Translations under genes and position numbers: made by a program
Notes under the pieces: model-generated
The model's database searches: none
Told to the model about the DNA's origin: nothing
Seen by the model: only the letters and a program-made list of their open reading frames with translations
Part shown: one piece after another, positions 10,055 through 19,567 of the stretch
Position numbering within the stretch: the first letter of the stretch is position 1
Layout: the number at the start of each line of letters is the position of its first letter
Source: Pseudohongiella sp.
GTDB taxonomy: Bacteria > Pseudomonadota > Gammaproteobacteria > Pseudomonadales > Pseudohongiellaceae
Assembly (NCBI GenBank): GCA_030651695.1
Contig: JAUSCD010000035.1
Location: 62,001-126,000 of the forward strand
DNA length: 64,000 bases
Reading direction: 5' to 3'

Positions 10055-10941
10055 TGGCTTGATGTTTCACCTGATTGGCGTGTGGCATTGTTGTGGGTCT
10101 GCAGACGATGTTCAGCGACAGAAGCAAAAATGGCTTGTACATCTTCCGGGATTACGTGGTCACGACCCGCCATCAATGCAAAAGTTTTGGCGGCCCTGAT
10201 CAGAGCGATGCCGCCCCGCGGTGACAGCCCCGCACGAAAGCGGCCATCATCGCGAGTGCAGGCAATCAATCTTTGAACATAGTCCAGCAAGTAAGCACTG
10301 CATTTGATCTGATTGGCTTGCTCCCGCCACGTCGCCAGTTGCTCGACATCAAAGCATTGACGCAGGCTGGTCAGCGAGCTGCGCTGTTCTGCGCGCTCTA
10401 ACAGGATGCGCTCAGCCGCCGGGTCGGGATAACCCAGCGTCAGCCGCATCAAAAAACGATCTGACTGTGATTCAGGCAAGGGATAGGTGCCGGCAAGACT
10501 GACAGGGTTCTGGGTGGCAATCACAAAAAAGGGTGAAGGCAGGCTGCGTGTTTGCCCTTCTATCGTGACCTGCGCTTCCTCCATGGCCTCCAGCAAAGCA
10601 CTCTGAGTCTTGGGAGTGGCACGGTTGATCTCATCTGCCAACAACAGCTGGCAGAAGACAGGGCCTTCGTGAAAAACAAAACTACCTGTGGCTGTTTCAT
10701 AGACGGACACCCCCAGTATGTCCGCAGGAAGCAGATCGCTGGTGAACTGCACGCGCCGGAAGTCCAGACCAAACACCTTGGCCAGGGACTGCGCCAAAGT
10801 GGTTTTACCCATGCCAGGAAGGTCCTCTATCAACAGATGACCACCTGACAACAGGCAACACAGTGCCAGCCTGATCTGCTGATCTTTACCCAGAACTACC
10901 GAGCTGATTTCCGTTAGCGCCTGATCAATCTGTGCCTGCAT
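10015..10941 (-). CDS. MoxR family AAA+ ATPase
   Basis: GGHLLIEDLPGMGKTTLAQSLAKVFGLDFRRVQFTSDLLPADILGVSVY...GPVFCQLLLADEINRATPKTQSALLEAMEE. Confidence 0.95.
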   Translation of the reverse strand: MQAQIDQALTEISSVVLGKDQQIRLALCCLLSGGHLLIEDLPGMGKTTLAQSLAKVFGLDFRRVQFTSDLLPADILGVSVYETATGSFVFHEGPVFCQLLLADEINRATPKTQSALLEAMEEAQVTIEGQTRSLPSPFFVIATQNPVSLAGTYPLPESQSDRFLMRLTLGYPDPAAERILLERAEQRSSLTSLRQCFDVEQLATWREQANQIKCSAYLLDYVQRLIACTRDDGRFRAGLSPRGGIALIRAAKTFALMAGRDHVIPEDVQAIFASVAEHRLQTHNNATRQSGETSSQWILNTVDVFATT

Positions 10942-11064
10942 CCGTTTTATCCCTGTTGCTCTTGGCTGTAAGGCACTGAGTGTATATCGACTGACGGGGG
11001 TGGGTACAATTACCAGACTCTTAAACTTTTGAAGTTTTCTCTTTACGTTGCTCTTTTCTTTTTA

Positions 11065-11087
11065 TACTTTACGCTATAAAGTACTTT
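11065..11087. promoter_or_regulatory. Candidate operator: TACTTTA-N5-TAAAGTA plus overlapping AAAGTACTTT
   Basis: 7-bp-arm inverted repeat 11065-11083 and perfect palindrome 11078-11087, overlapping -10-like TATAAA, about 30 bp before the GTG start of an operon containing a winged-helix regulator. Confidence 0.5.
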
Positions 11088-11115
11088 CATATTTCGACAG
11101 CCCGAGGAAACAGCT

Positions 11116-11739
11116 GTGCTTTATCCTGAAAAAACACCAGACCGCCCCGAAAATGCTGGCAGGCACCCTGTCAATCTGGCTGCTCGCGCCGAAGAGAATC
11201 TGCGTTTTATCCGCTCAACAATGGAGAACGCTGCCGTTTTCACCGGCATCTCCGGACTGGGTTTTGTGCTGACAGGCATCACAGCATTACTGGCAACATG
11301 GTTCGCCTCTGCTCAGCCGGACACAGGAGGATGGCTTTACGTGTGGATGGCCGAGCTTGTTCTGGCTACGGCCGTCGCGTCAGGTTTTACATGGCATAAA
11401 ACGAAAACTCAGGGTCGTTCTTTGCGCCAGACCACCACTCGCAAGCTGGTGTCTGCGTTTGTACCCGCCATGGTGGTTGGAGGTTTGTTGACTCTGGTGC
11501 TCTCTCGCGAGCAATCAACTCATCTGCTGCCTGGTATCTGGCTGAGCCTGTACGGCGCGGCAGTAATTACCGCAGGGGCATGGTCTGTTCGAGTATTACC
11601 TGTAATGGGAGCGATGTTCATGGCACTTGGGGCCACCGCGTTGCTGACGCCTGTACCCACAGACTGGCTGATGGCTCTGGGTTTTGGCGGGCTGCATATT
11701 GTATTTGGAGTAATGATCTGGAGGCGTTATGGCGGTTAA
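11116..11739 (+). CDS. Hypothetical multi-pass membrane protein
   Basis: GTG start with GAGG upstream; ENLRFIRSTMENAAVFTGISGLGFVLTGITALLATW...; overlaps the next gene by 11 nt. Confidence 0.75.
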   Translation: MLYPEKTPDRPENAGRHPVNLAARAEENLRFIRSTMENAAVFTGISGLGFVLTGITALLATWFASAQPDTGGWLYVWMAELVLATAVASGFTWHKTKTQGRSLRQTTTRKLVSAFVPAMVVGGLLTLVLSREQSTHLLPGIWLSLYGAAVITAGAWSVRVLPVMGAMFMALGATALLTPVPTDWLMALGFGGLHIVFGVMIWRRYGG

Positions 11740-12100
11740 AAAAACAAAGCAGGTAACCGAGTCCCCTGCCCCTGTTGTAAAACCAAAATCCGGACGAACG
11801 TCTGCTGCAGATTCATTGGACAACCTGATTCATGAGCGCGCCCGATTATCACTGATCAGCACTCTGGCCGCGCACAATAGCCTGAGTTTCAGCGAACTCA
11901 AAGAGCTGCTGCAGATGACAGACGGCAACCTCAGTGTGCAGGCGCGCAGACTGGAAGAAGCCGGTTACATCAGTTGCGAAAAAAGTTTCGTGGGGCGCAC
12001 ACCCCGCACTGAATATGCGTTAACCGATAGCGGGCGCGCAGCATTAAAGCGTTATGTCGCGCATATGGAAGCCTTGATCAAGAGCATGAAACAGGGGTAA
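11729..12100 (+). CDS. Winged-helix transcriptional regulator (MarR/ArsR-like)
   Basis: DNLIHERARLSLISTLAAHNSLSFSELKELLQMTDGNLSVQARRLEEAGYISCEKSFVGRTPRTEYALTDSGRAAL. Confidence 0.88.
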   Translation: MAVKKTKQVTESPAPVVKPKSGRTSAADSLDNLIHERARLSLISTLAAHNSLSFSELKELLQMTDGNLSVQARRLEEAGYISCEKSFVGRTPRTEYALTDSGRAALKRYVAHMEALIKSMKQG

Positions 12101-12104
12101 ACCG

Positions 12105-13652
12105 ATGGACATCATTCAAGATAGTGAGCTGACACAATCAGCAACACGACTCCCTGAACCTGAGCAGACGCACACTGCGATGAATCTCTTGCTGTTGGGT
12201 GCCGGTAGCGGAGTGCTGCTGCACTGGCTGGTCTGGAGCAGAATCGGCGGCGGGCTGGGCATGTTGATGTGGACAGTGCTGAGCTGTGCTGCTGTGCTAT
12301 GGTTGAACCGACATCAAAGCGTGAGCTGGCGACGAGAGCTGCTGTGCTGGACAATTGTCATGTGCAGCGCAGCCACGCTGGCTGTGCTGCGTGACGCCTT
12401 GGCGGTGCTGGCATTTATGTATCTGGTGATGGTGTTCTGCCTTGGCGTCGTCTTTTACCGCGCCCGTGGGCACTCTTTGGGCGAAGCCACCATTCCTTCT
12501 GTTGTGTTGACCGCACTACGCCTGCCTGCACGCATACTGTTAAGTCTTTTCCCTGCGCTCGACACTGTGATCAGATCCAGATGGCAAGGTGGTGGCCAGT
12601 TGGGTGGCGTGTTCCGCGGATTGTTATTGGCAACTCCTCTGCTGTTTGTATTTGTTTTGTTGTTCGCGTCGGCCGACGCAGTGTTCAGTCGGCAACTGGA
12701 TCGTATTGGCCAATTTATGGGTGAGATGACGCCTTCAACGCCTTTGATCACTCTGCTGATGATAGTTGTAGCAACAGGTTTGCTCAGTTGCAGCCTGCTA
12801 CAAAAGCCGGATGGCGACAGCGGCCGATCGGCGAATCAAAGGACAAGCCTGTGGCCGGGATTGAGTCTGACGCTGGGGCGCACCGAAACTGCAATTGTAA
12901 TGGGTTCGCTGACACTGTTGTTTTTGACTTTTGTACTCTTGCAGGCCAGCTATCTTTTTGGTGGACGGGAGCTGATTGAAACTCGCAGTGGCCTGACACT
13001 GGCGGATTATGCCCGCCGCGGTTTTTTTGAGTTATTGACAGTGGCTGGATTGACGCTCGGCGTTTTGATGGCTATAGCGTCGACTCAATGCCACCAGCCT
13101 TTATTCCGCCGATCGGGCGCAGTCATGATTGCCTGTGTCATGGTCATGCTGCTGTCGGCATTAACGCGCTTGAATCTGTACATCGAGCAGTTTGGTTTGA
13201 CACTGGCGCGGCTCATGGCACTGGCGTTAATGGCATGGCTGGCCGGTGGATTATTGTGGTTTGCGGCCACGGTGCTACGTGGAAGCGCCCGCGGTTTTCT
13301 GGCAGGGCTGGTCATTTCCGGCATGGCCTGCGGCCTGATTCTGGCGGCAATCAATCCATTGGCGCGGGTGGCTGAGGTTAACGTCAGCCACGCGCAGACC
13401 AGCGGCACGCCGCTGGACATTGAATATCTGGCACGGCTTGGGGCAGATGCTGTACCTGTTATTGTGCCCACACTGAGCTGTGCCCGCGCACTTTTCTATT
13501 TTGGCAGGTGGGCAGACCTGCAAGGCGGAGACCGGAGATTGCCGGTTCCCTCGGCAAAAATCGACTGGCGGGACTGGAATGCGTCGCGGATGGCTGCGCA
13601 CCAGGCCGTGATCAATAAGCTTGAGAGTTGTGGACCCGCAGCAGACTTATAG
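12105..13652 (+). CDS. DUF4153/DUF4173-like multi-pass membrane protein
   Basis: 515 aa with about a dozen hydrophobic segments; FASADAVFSRQLD...ARRGFFELLTVAGLTLGVLM and LNLYIEQFGLTLARLMAL typical of this family. Confidence 0.75.
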   Translation: MDIIQDSELTQSATRLPEPEQTHTAMNLLLLGAGSGVLLHWLVWSRIGGGLGMLMWTVLSCAAVLWLNRHQSVSWRRELLCWTIVMCSAATLAVLRDALAVLAFMYLVMVFCLGVVFYRARGHSLGEATIPSVVLTALRLPARILLSLFPALDTVIRSRWQGGGQLGGVFRGLLLATPLLFVFVLLFASADAVFSRQLDRIGQFMGEMTPSTPLITLLMIVVATGLLSCSLLQKPDGDSGRSANQRTSLWPGLSLTLGRTETAIVMGSLTLLFLTFVLLQASYLFGGRELIETRSGLTLADYARRGFFELLTVAGLTLGVLMAIASTQCHQPLFRRSGAVMIACVMVMLLSALTRLNLYIEQFGLTLARLMALALMAWLAGGLLWFAATVLRGSARGFLAGLVISGMACGLILAAINPLARVAEVNVSHAQTSGTPLDIEYLARLGADAVPVIVPTLSCARALFYFGRWADLQGGDRRLPVPSAKIDWRDWNASRMAAHQAVINKLESCGPAADL

Positions 13653-13733
13653 ATCTCCCACAACCGACAAACACAAGCTGCTATCATCCGTGTTGACGCT
13701 CAGGGATGACCAGACAACCATCAGGACCAACGC

Positions 13734-14999
13734 ATGACATTAAAAGTTCTCCACACTTCTGACTGGCATCTCGGCCGCTCTTTATATGGCCAGAAACGCT
13801 ACGAGGAATTTGATGCCCTGCTGGACTGGATGATTGCCACTTTGCGTGAGCAGCATATTGATGTACTGCTGATTGCAGGTGATGTATTTGACACCGGCAC
13901 ACCCAGCAACCGCGCCATGCAGCAGTATTACCGTTTTCTGACACGGGTCAGTGACACCGGTTGCAGCCATGTAGTCATCATTGGGGGCAATCACGACTCT
14001 CCGACCTTTCTGAATGCTCCACGTGAATTGCTACAAGTCCTCAATGTGCACGTGATCGGCGCCAAAGCCGACTGCATTACGGATGAAGTGCTTGTCCTGC
14101 GCGACAATGATGAAAAAACTCTGGCGATTGTGTGTGCCACACCCTACCTGCGCGATCGTGATATCCGCACAGCAGAGGCAGGTGAATCTATCGAAGACAA
14201 AGAACAAAAATTGCTGGAAGGTATTGGTAATCACTATGCCACTGTCACAGCTCTCGCCACAAAAATACATGAATCATTAACCGACGCAGAACAAAAAACA
14301 GTACCCATCATTGCTATGGGGCATTTGTTTACCGCCGGCGGACGCACTGCCGATGGTGATGGCGTTCGCGAACTCTATGTTGGATCCCTGGCCCACGTTG
14401 GCGCCGGCATTTTTCCTGAGGCGCTGGACTACGTTGCACTCGGCCACCTGCATGTACCTCAGGCAGTTGGCAGCCATGACCACATCCGCTATTGCGGCTC
14501 GCCACTGCCTATGGGTTTTGGAGAGGCACTGCAACAAAAATCTGTTTGTGTGCTGACCTTTGCAACACGCGAACCAGAATTGGCTTTGGTCCCTATCCCG
14601 ACTTTCCAGCGCCTGCGTCAATTGCGCGGCGACCTGGCAACTCTGCAATCAGAGCTGGAAACGCTGATGCAGGATTCAACAACAAGCTGGGTGGAGATCA
14701 TTTATACCGGCGAAGAAATTATGCCCGACCTGCGTGAGAAACTGGAAGCAGTTACAACTGCAGGCCAAAACAACGCAACAGCTCCCGTCACCATTTTGCG
14801 CATCAAAAACCAACGCATCAGCGCTCAAACCCTGGTCAGCGACACTGCTGAGCAGACACTGGATGATCTCACACCACAGGATGTGTTTGAACGCTGTCTG
14901 AGCGCACACGATATTCCTTCTGAACAACGCCCTGCCCTGCAACATGCCTATCAGGAAATCCTGACGCAACTGCAGGAAGATGACACGAGGGCTGACTGA
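13734..14999 (+). CDS. sbcD: Exonuclease SbcCD subunit D
   Basis: MTLKVLHTSDWHLGRSLYGQKRYEEFDALLDWM...LLIAGDVFDTGTPSNRA...IIGGNHDSP phosphoesterase motifs. Confidence 0.95.
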   Translation: MTLKVLHTSDWHLGRSLYGQKRYEEFDALLDWMIATLREQHIDVLLIAGDVFDTGTPSNRAMQQYYRFLTRVSDTGCSHVVIIGGNHDSPTFLNAPRELLQVLNVHVIGAKADCITDEVLVLRDNDEKTLAIVCATPYLRDRDIRTAEAGESIEDKEQKLLEGIGNHYATVTALATKIHESLTDAEQKTVPIIAMGHLFTAGGRTADGDGVRELYVGSLAHVGAGIFPEALDYVALGHLHVPQAVGSHDHIRYCGSPLPMGFGEALQQKSVCVLTFATREPELALVPIPTFQRLRQLRGDLATLQSELETLMQDSTTSWVEIIYTGEEIMPDLREKLEAVTTAGQNNATAPVTILRIKNQRISAQTLVSDTAEQTLDDLTPQDVFERCLSAHDIPSEQRPALQHAYQEILTQLQEDDTRAD

Positions 15000-15002
15000 T
15001 CC

Positions 15003-18000
15003 ATGCGTATTCTTGGCATCCGTTTCAAAAACATCAATTCCCTGGCGGGTGAATGGCAGGTGGATTTTACATCGCCTGAGTTTACCGGCGATGGCATCTT
15101 TGCAATCACGGGCCCCACCGGCGCCGGCAAAACCACCCTGCTGGATGTAATCTGTCTGGCCTTGTATGGCCGCACTCCCCGTCTTGAGCGCGTGAATAAA
15201 TCTGCCAATGATGTGATGACCCGTCAGACCGGTGAGTGTTTTGCCGAAGTCACTTTCTCCACGCCGGCTGGAAAATTCCGTTGTCATTGGTCGCAACACA
15301 AAGCACGCAAAAAAGCCGACGGTGAACTGCAAACACCAAAACACGAGATCAGCAACGCCGACTCCGGGCAGGTTATCGACAACCAGATCCGCACAGTGGC
15401 GCAAAGAATAGAACAAACCACCGGTATGGATTTTGAGCGCTTCACTCAGTCAATGATGTTGGCTCAAGGTGGATTTGCCGCATTTCTGAAAGCGACAGCA
15501 GACGAACGCGCGCCCATACTGGAACAAATCACCGGCACCAGTATTTACTCAGATATCTCCATCAAGGTGCATGAGCGTCATGCGCTCGAACGCAATCTGC
15601 TGCAAACTCTTCAGACCGAACTCAGTGGCCTGCAGCTGCTGACACCAGAACAGGAAGTAGCTCTGCAGACAGAGGAAGCCATCAAATCCGCTGAGCTGAC
15701 TGAGCAGACTTCACTTTTACACACCTTGCGGCAGCAACGCGACTGGAAACAGCTGTGTCTGCAGCTGGAGCAAAAGCTCGATCTGCAGAACAAACAACGT
15801 GAACACTGGGTGCTGCAGAATCAGGCGTTTGCAGCGCAGCGTGAAAAACTCGAAAAAGCCAATCGCGCATTGGCATTGTCCGGCCAGCACAGCGCGCTGA
15901 ATGCCTTACGACAAAACCAGCTTGAAGACGAACAGCGCCTGAAACGTATCACCAATGCTGAACCCGATTTGAGACATATACTTGCCACGCAGCGACAAAA
16001 TCTTGAACAGGCGGCGGCATCCCGACAGCAAGCAGACGGCGAGTTGACCAGCATGCGACCCGTATTCAGACGGGTGCATGTGCTGGATAGCCAGTTGCAT
16101 CAGCAACGCGCGCTGCTGAGTCAGGCAGACACTGAGTATGCAGCACTGCTTGCTGAGCAGGAGAAAGCTCAACAGCAAAACGACAGAATGCGGATAGCTC
16201 TTGAACAGCAAAAGACGTCGCTGAACAGATCTCTGCAGGCTGGCGAACACAGCTATGAAGCAATGCTGTTGCGACTTTCCGGCCATTGCGAAACAACACA
16301 ACAGTGGGTACTGGAGAAACACGCCGACATTAACACGCTCACGCAAGGCAAACCCTTGTCTCACTGGCTGCAGCGCAGCGAGCAACTATCACAGGCTCTG
16401 ACCCGCTGCGACGCTTTGTCGCGGGTGCTGGAAGAGTACAACTTGCTGAAGATAAAGCTGCAGACCCGCGAGCTGCAAATCCGCGATATAGATCTGGAAA
16501 TAAAAAAACTGGGCGCCGAACAACAGCAATCGCGCGACCTGCTCGCAGCACGTGAAATCTCATTTGAAGCACTTCAGCAGCAGAAGACGCTATTACACAC
16601 TATCAAGAACCTGGAATCTCATCGTGCTGCACTCAGTGCTGGCCAGCCCTGCCCGCTTTGCGGAGCTACCGACCACCCCTACGCCAGCCATGCTCCGGAC
16701 GCTGATGTTGAAGCCCTCACCAATAATATTGTGACAGCAGAAAAACTGCTGATACAAAACCGTGATCAGCTGCAGAACATTGTTAACAATCTCCTGCAGC
16801 AGCAGGAAAGATGCAGCCATTTCCAAAATCAGTTTCAGGAAGAAAAAACCTCCTGTGCTGCTCTTGAGCAAAAGATTGCATCACAGCGTCATGAGCTGAA
16901 ACTTGCCAGCGACATCACGCTGGATCAACATCGGGATGCGCTGAAACGTGAACTGGCAGGCATTAATCAAACGCTGGATGTGATCGAGTACGAACAGGAC
17001 CAGCTGCGGCTGCTTGAGCTGGCAGCAGAGCAGGCACGGGACAAACTGAACGAAGTCAGACTGCTTATCTCATCGCTGACACACGCGCAGGAGTTACTGG
17101 AGTCCAGTGAACTGCAGCTACAGAAGTTGACAGGACAAACAAACACTGCGCGCGCAAATCGGGCTGCACAACAACAGCGACTTGATAGCCTTTCAACTGA
17201 GCGCCGACAACTTGTGGGTGACCAGGATCCCGACACACTGGAATCAGAGTTACTCAAGGCGCTGGCTTCCGCCGATGCTGTAGTGCAGACAGCCATACAG
17301 CAGAAACAAGTGGCTGAAAAGCAGCTGCACGACAACATCCAACAGGGCGAATCGCTGACTCTGCAACTCAGCGAACGCAAACAAAAGATCCTGGCGGAAG
17401 AGACCGCTTTTAACAGTCTGTTAACTCAAAAAGGTTTTAATCAGGAAACAGAATACCTGGCAGCCAGCCTGCCAGAGACTCAACGTCTGCACCTGCAACA
17501 GCAGGCCGATCAACTGCGTCAGCAAGGTACTGAGCTGAACGCGTTGATCAGGCAATCCACCTCAGAACTTGATGTGCTACTACAACAGGCGCTGAGCCCG
17601 CAATCTCTGGAAACACTTCAGCAAGCTCTGCAGGAACAAGAAACAAAAACAAACCTGCTGCAGGAAACACTGGGCGGACTGCGCCGCGATTTACGCAGCA
17701 ATGAGCAGACACGCGAAAAACAAAAGTATCAGGCCGAAAAAATAGATTCACAGAAACGTGAACTCGAACGCTGGTCAACCCTGCACGAACTGATTGGTTC
17801 CGGGGACGGAAAAAAATTCCGCAACTTTGCGCAAGGACTCACTTTCGAGCTCATGATCAGTCACGCCAACCAACAGCTCAAAAAAATGTCGGATCGTTAT
17901 CTGCTGCTGCGTGACCCGGACCAGCCCCTTGATCTGAACGTTGTGGACTTTTATCAGGCCGGCGAAATCCGCTCCACCAAGAACCTGTCCGGTGGCGAAA

Positions 18001-18281
18001 GCTTTATTGTCAGTCTGGCACTGGCCTTGGGCCTGTCACGTATGGCCAGCCGGAATGTGCGGGTGGATTCACTGTTTCTGGACGAAGGTTTTGGCACATT
18101 GGACGAGGATGCTCTCGACACCGCGCTGGAAACACTGGCCGGCCTTCAGCAAGAAGGCAAGCTGATCGGCGTAATTTCACATGTACCCGCGTTAAAAGAG
18201 CGTATCAGCACTCAAATCAAAGTGATGCCCGGCCCCGGTGGGCGCAGTACACTCAGCGGGCCCGGATGTCAGGCACTCTGA
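15003..18281 (+). CDS. sbcC: Exonuclease SbcCD subunit C
   Basis: ITGPTGAGKTTLLDVICLALYGRTPR Walker A; GQPCPLCGATDHPYA zinc hook; NLSGGESFIVSLALALGLS signature; FLDEGFGTLDEDALDTALETL. Confidence 0.95.
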   Translation: MRILGIRFKNINSLAGEWQVDFTSPEFTGDGIFAITGPTGAGKTTLLDVICLALYGRTPRLERVNKSANDVMTRQTGECFAEVTFSTPAGKFRCHWSQHKARKKADGELQTPKHEISNADSGQVIDNQIRTVAQRIEQTTGMDFERFTQSMMLAQGGFAAFLKATADERAPILEQITGTSIYSDISIKVHERHALERNLLQTLQTELSGLQLLTPEQEVALQTEEAIKSAELTEQTSLLHTLRQQRDWKQLCLQLEQKLDLQNKQREHWVLQNQAFAAQREKLEKANRALALSGQHSALNALRQNQLEDEQRLKRITNAEPDLRHILATQRQNLEQAAASRQQADGELTSMRPVFRRVHVLDSQLHQQRALLSQADTEYAALLAEQEKAQQQNDRMRIALEQQKTSLNRSLQAGEHSYEAMLLRLSGHCETTQQWVLEKHADINTLTQGKPLSHWLQRSEQLSQALTRCDALSRVLEEYNLLKIKLQTRELQIRDIDLEIKKLGAEQQQSRDLLAAREISFEALQQQKTLLHTIKNLESHRAALSAGQPCPLCGATDHPYASHAPDADVEALTNNIVTAEKLLIQNRDQLQNIVNNLLQQQERCSHFQNQFQEEKTSCAALEQKIASQRHELKLASDITLDQHRDALKRELAGINQTLDVIEYEQDQLRLLELAAEQARDKLNEVRLLISSLTHAQELLESSELQLQKLTGQTNTARANRAAQQQRLDSLSTERRQLVGDQDPDTLESELLKALASADAVVQTAIQQKQVAEKQLHDNIQQGESLTLQLSERKQKILAEETAFNSLLTQKGFNQETEYLAASLPETQRLHLQQQADQLRQQGTELNALIRQSTSELDVLLQQALSPQSLETLQQALQEQETKTNLLQETLGGLRRDLRSNEQTREKQKYQAEKIDSQKRELERWSTLHELIGSGDGKKFRNFAQGLTFELMISHANQQLKKMSDRYLLLRDPDQPLDLNVVDFYQAGEIRSTKNLSGGESFIVSLALALGLSRMASRNVRVDSLFLDEGFGTLDEDALDTALETLAGLQQEGKLIGVISHVPALKERISTQIKVMPGPGGRSTLSGPGCQAL

Positions 18282-18303
18282 CCAGCAAACCTGAGAAAGA
18301 ATG

Positions 18304-18834
18304 TCATTCTGAGCGCGGCATCACAGGCAGATCAGTCGCTCCCGGGTCAATGCCAAGCTGCATCAGCAGCGTTGTAATCTGACCACGATGATGGGTCTGG
18401 TGGTTGAAGAAATGTGTGACAACCAGCCACATCGGAAGCACTTTCTCCTGCGCCGCAGTGACAGGCTTAAAACGAAGATCTTCAGCCAGTTCTTCTGCTG
18501 ACAAACCTACCGCCCACTCAACAATACGCTGGTCCTGTTTAGCCCGCTCGGACCGTAATTCATTAAAGTCTGCATATAACTCTTCGCTGAGTGCTTTGGC
18601 GCTAAACGGATCCTGGACAAAACGTCCCATCCAGATTTTGTCTGCCAACAGAATATGATTCAAAGTGCCATGGACAGATTTAAAAAATGCACCCATGTCC
18701 TTTTTACGGGTCTCATCGTCCAGTGTTGCCACAACATCGTAGAGCCGCCTGTTCATCCATTTGTTATAACTCGCCATCGTGCTGGCAAAGTTTTTGTCCA
18801 GGGCCGCGCAGGTATTCATCTCCATCCCTCCCAT
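18304..18834 (-). CDS. DinB family protein
   Basis: YNKWMNRRLYDVV...GTLNHILLADKIWMGRF...HFFNHQTHHRGQITTLLMQLGIDPGATDLPVM. Confidence 0.9.
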   Translation of the reverse strand: MGGMEMNTCAALDKNFASTMASYNKWMNRRLYDVVATLDDETRKKDMGAFFKSVHGTLNHILLADKIWMGRFVQDPFSAKALSEELYADFNELRSERAKQDQRIVEWAVGLSAEELAEDLRFKPVTAAQEKVLPMWLVVTHFFNHQTHHRGQITTLLMQLGIDPGATDLPVMPRSE

Positions 18835-18854
18835 GACTCATGATAAATTGGCAA

Positions 18855-19478
18855 TCACTGAAACAGCGGATACATAGACCCCAGCAATAGCACTCCCATC
18901 GCCAGATTAAACACTCGCGCTTTCAGCGGATCCAGCAGAAATGCTCGTAAACTGGCACCAAACAGATTCCACATGCTGATAACCGGCATCCCCAGCACAA
19001 CAAACAGCAAACCTATCATCAGGGTATTTGCCCACATGGTTTGAGGTTGCGTATAGGTAGCAATCGCTGTCAGCATCATCATCCAGGCTTTGGGATTCAC
19101 CCACTGAAACATGGCGCCTTGCCAGAAACTCAGCGGCCTGGTCACCACAGGCTCATCTTCCGGCAACGATGGAACAACTGCGGGCGCTGCCGCAAACGCC
19201 GGTTTCACCAGCATCCAGGTCAGATACAGTAAAGCCATACCGCACAACACTTTCAACACCAGCTCCAATACAGGAAACCGGGTCAGTAGTTGCCCAAGCC
19301 CCAATGCAATCGCAATCAGCAGAATCTGACAACCGACGGTAATCCCCAGAATATGGGGTATAGAGCGACGAAAACCAAAATTGGCACCTGATGCCAACAA
19401 CATCATATTGTTTGGTCCCGGGGTCCCGGTCATGACAACAACAAATCCCATCAGGGCTATCAACTGCTCCAGCGGCAT
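18855..19478 (-). CDS. LysE family amino-acid exporter
   Basis: MTGTPGPNNMMLLASGANFGFRRSIPHILGITVG...WVNPKAWMMMLTAIATY. Confidence 0.92.
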   Translation of the reverse strand: MPLEQLIALMGFVVVMTGTPGPNNMMLLASGANFGFRRSIPHILGITVGCQILLIAIALGLGQLLTRFPVLELVLKVLCGMALLYLTWMLVKPAFAAAPAVVPSLPEDEPVVTRPLSFWQGAMFQWVNPKAWMMMLTAIATYTQPQTMWANTLMIGLLFVVLGMPVISMWNLFGASLRAFLLDPLKARVFNLAMGVLLLGSMYPLFQ

Positions 19479-19567
19479 GGCGCGCTTCTCCGAACATCAG
19501 CGGGCTATTCTTCAGTGATACATTCTGAATAGACAAGTGCAATCATTACAGATATAAATTATAAAAA

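Noticed and set aside
6987-10941. MoxR-DUF58-transglutaminase cluster as a novel ternary system
   Set aside because: This is a widespread, recognised gene arrangement; nothing unusual visible.
14676-15416. 246-aa minus-strand ORF across the sbcD-sbcC junction
   Set aside because: Overlaps two confident genes on the opposite strand; no domain pattern.
15600-17800. Repetitive CAG/CTG-rich sequence in sbcC
   Set aside because: Explained by Gln/Leu/Glu-rich coiled-coil codons, not a DNA repeat array.
13734-18281. sbcD-sbcC as part of a defence island
   Set aside because: Canonical SbcCD with zinc hook and no adjacent restriction, toxin, nuclease or mobile genes.
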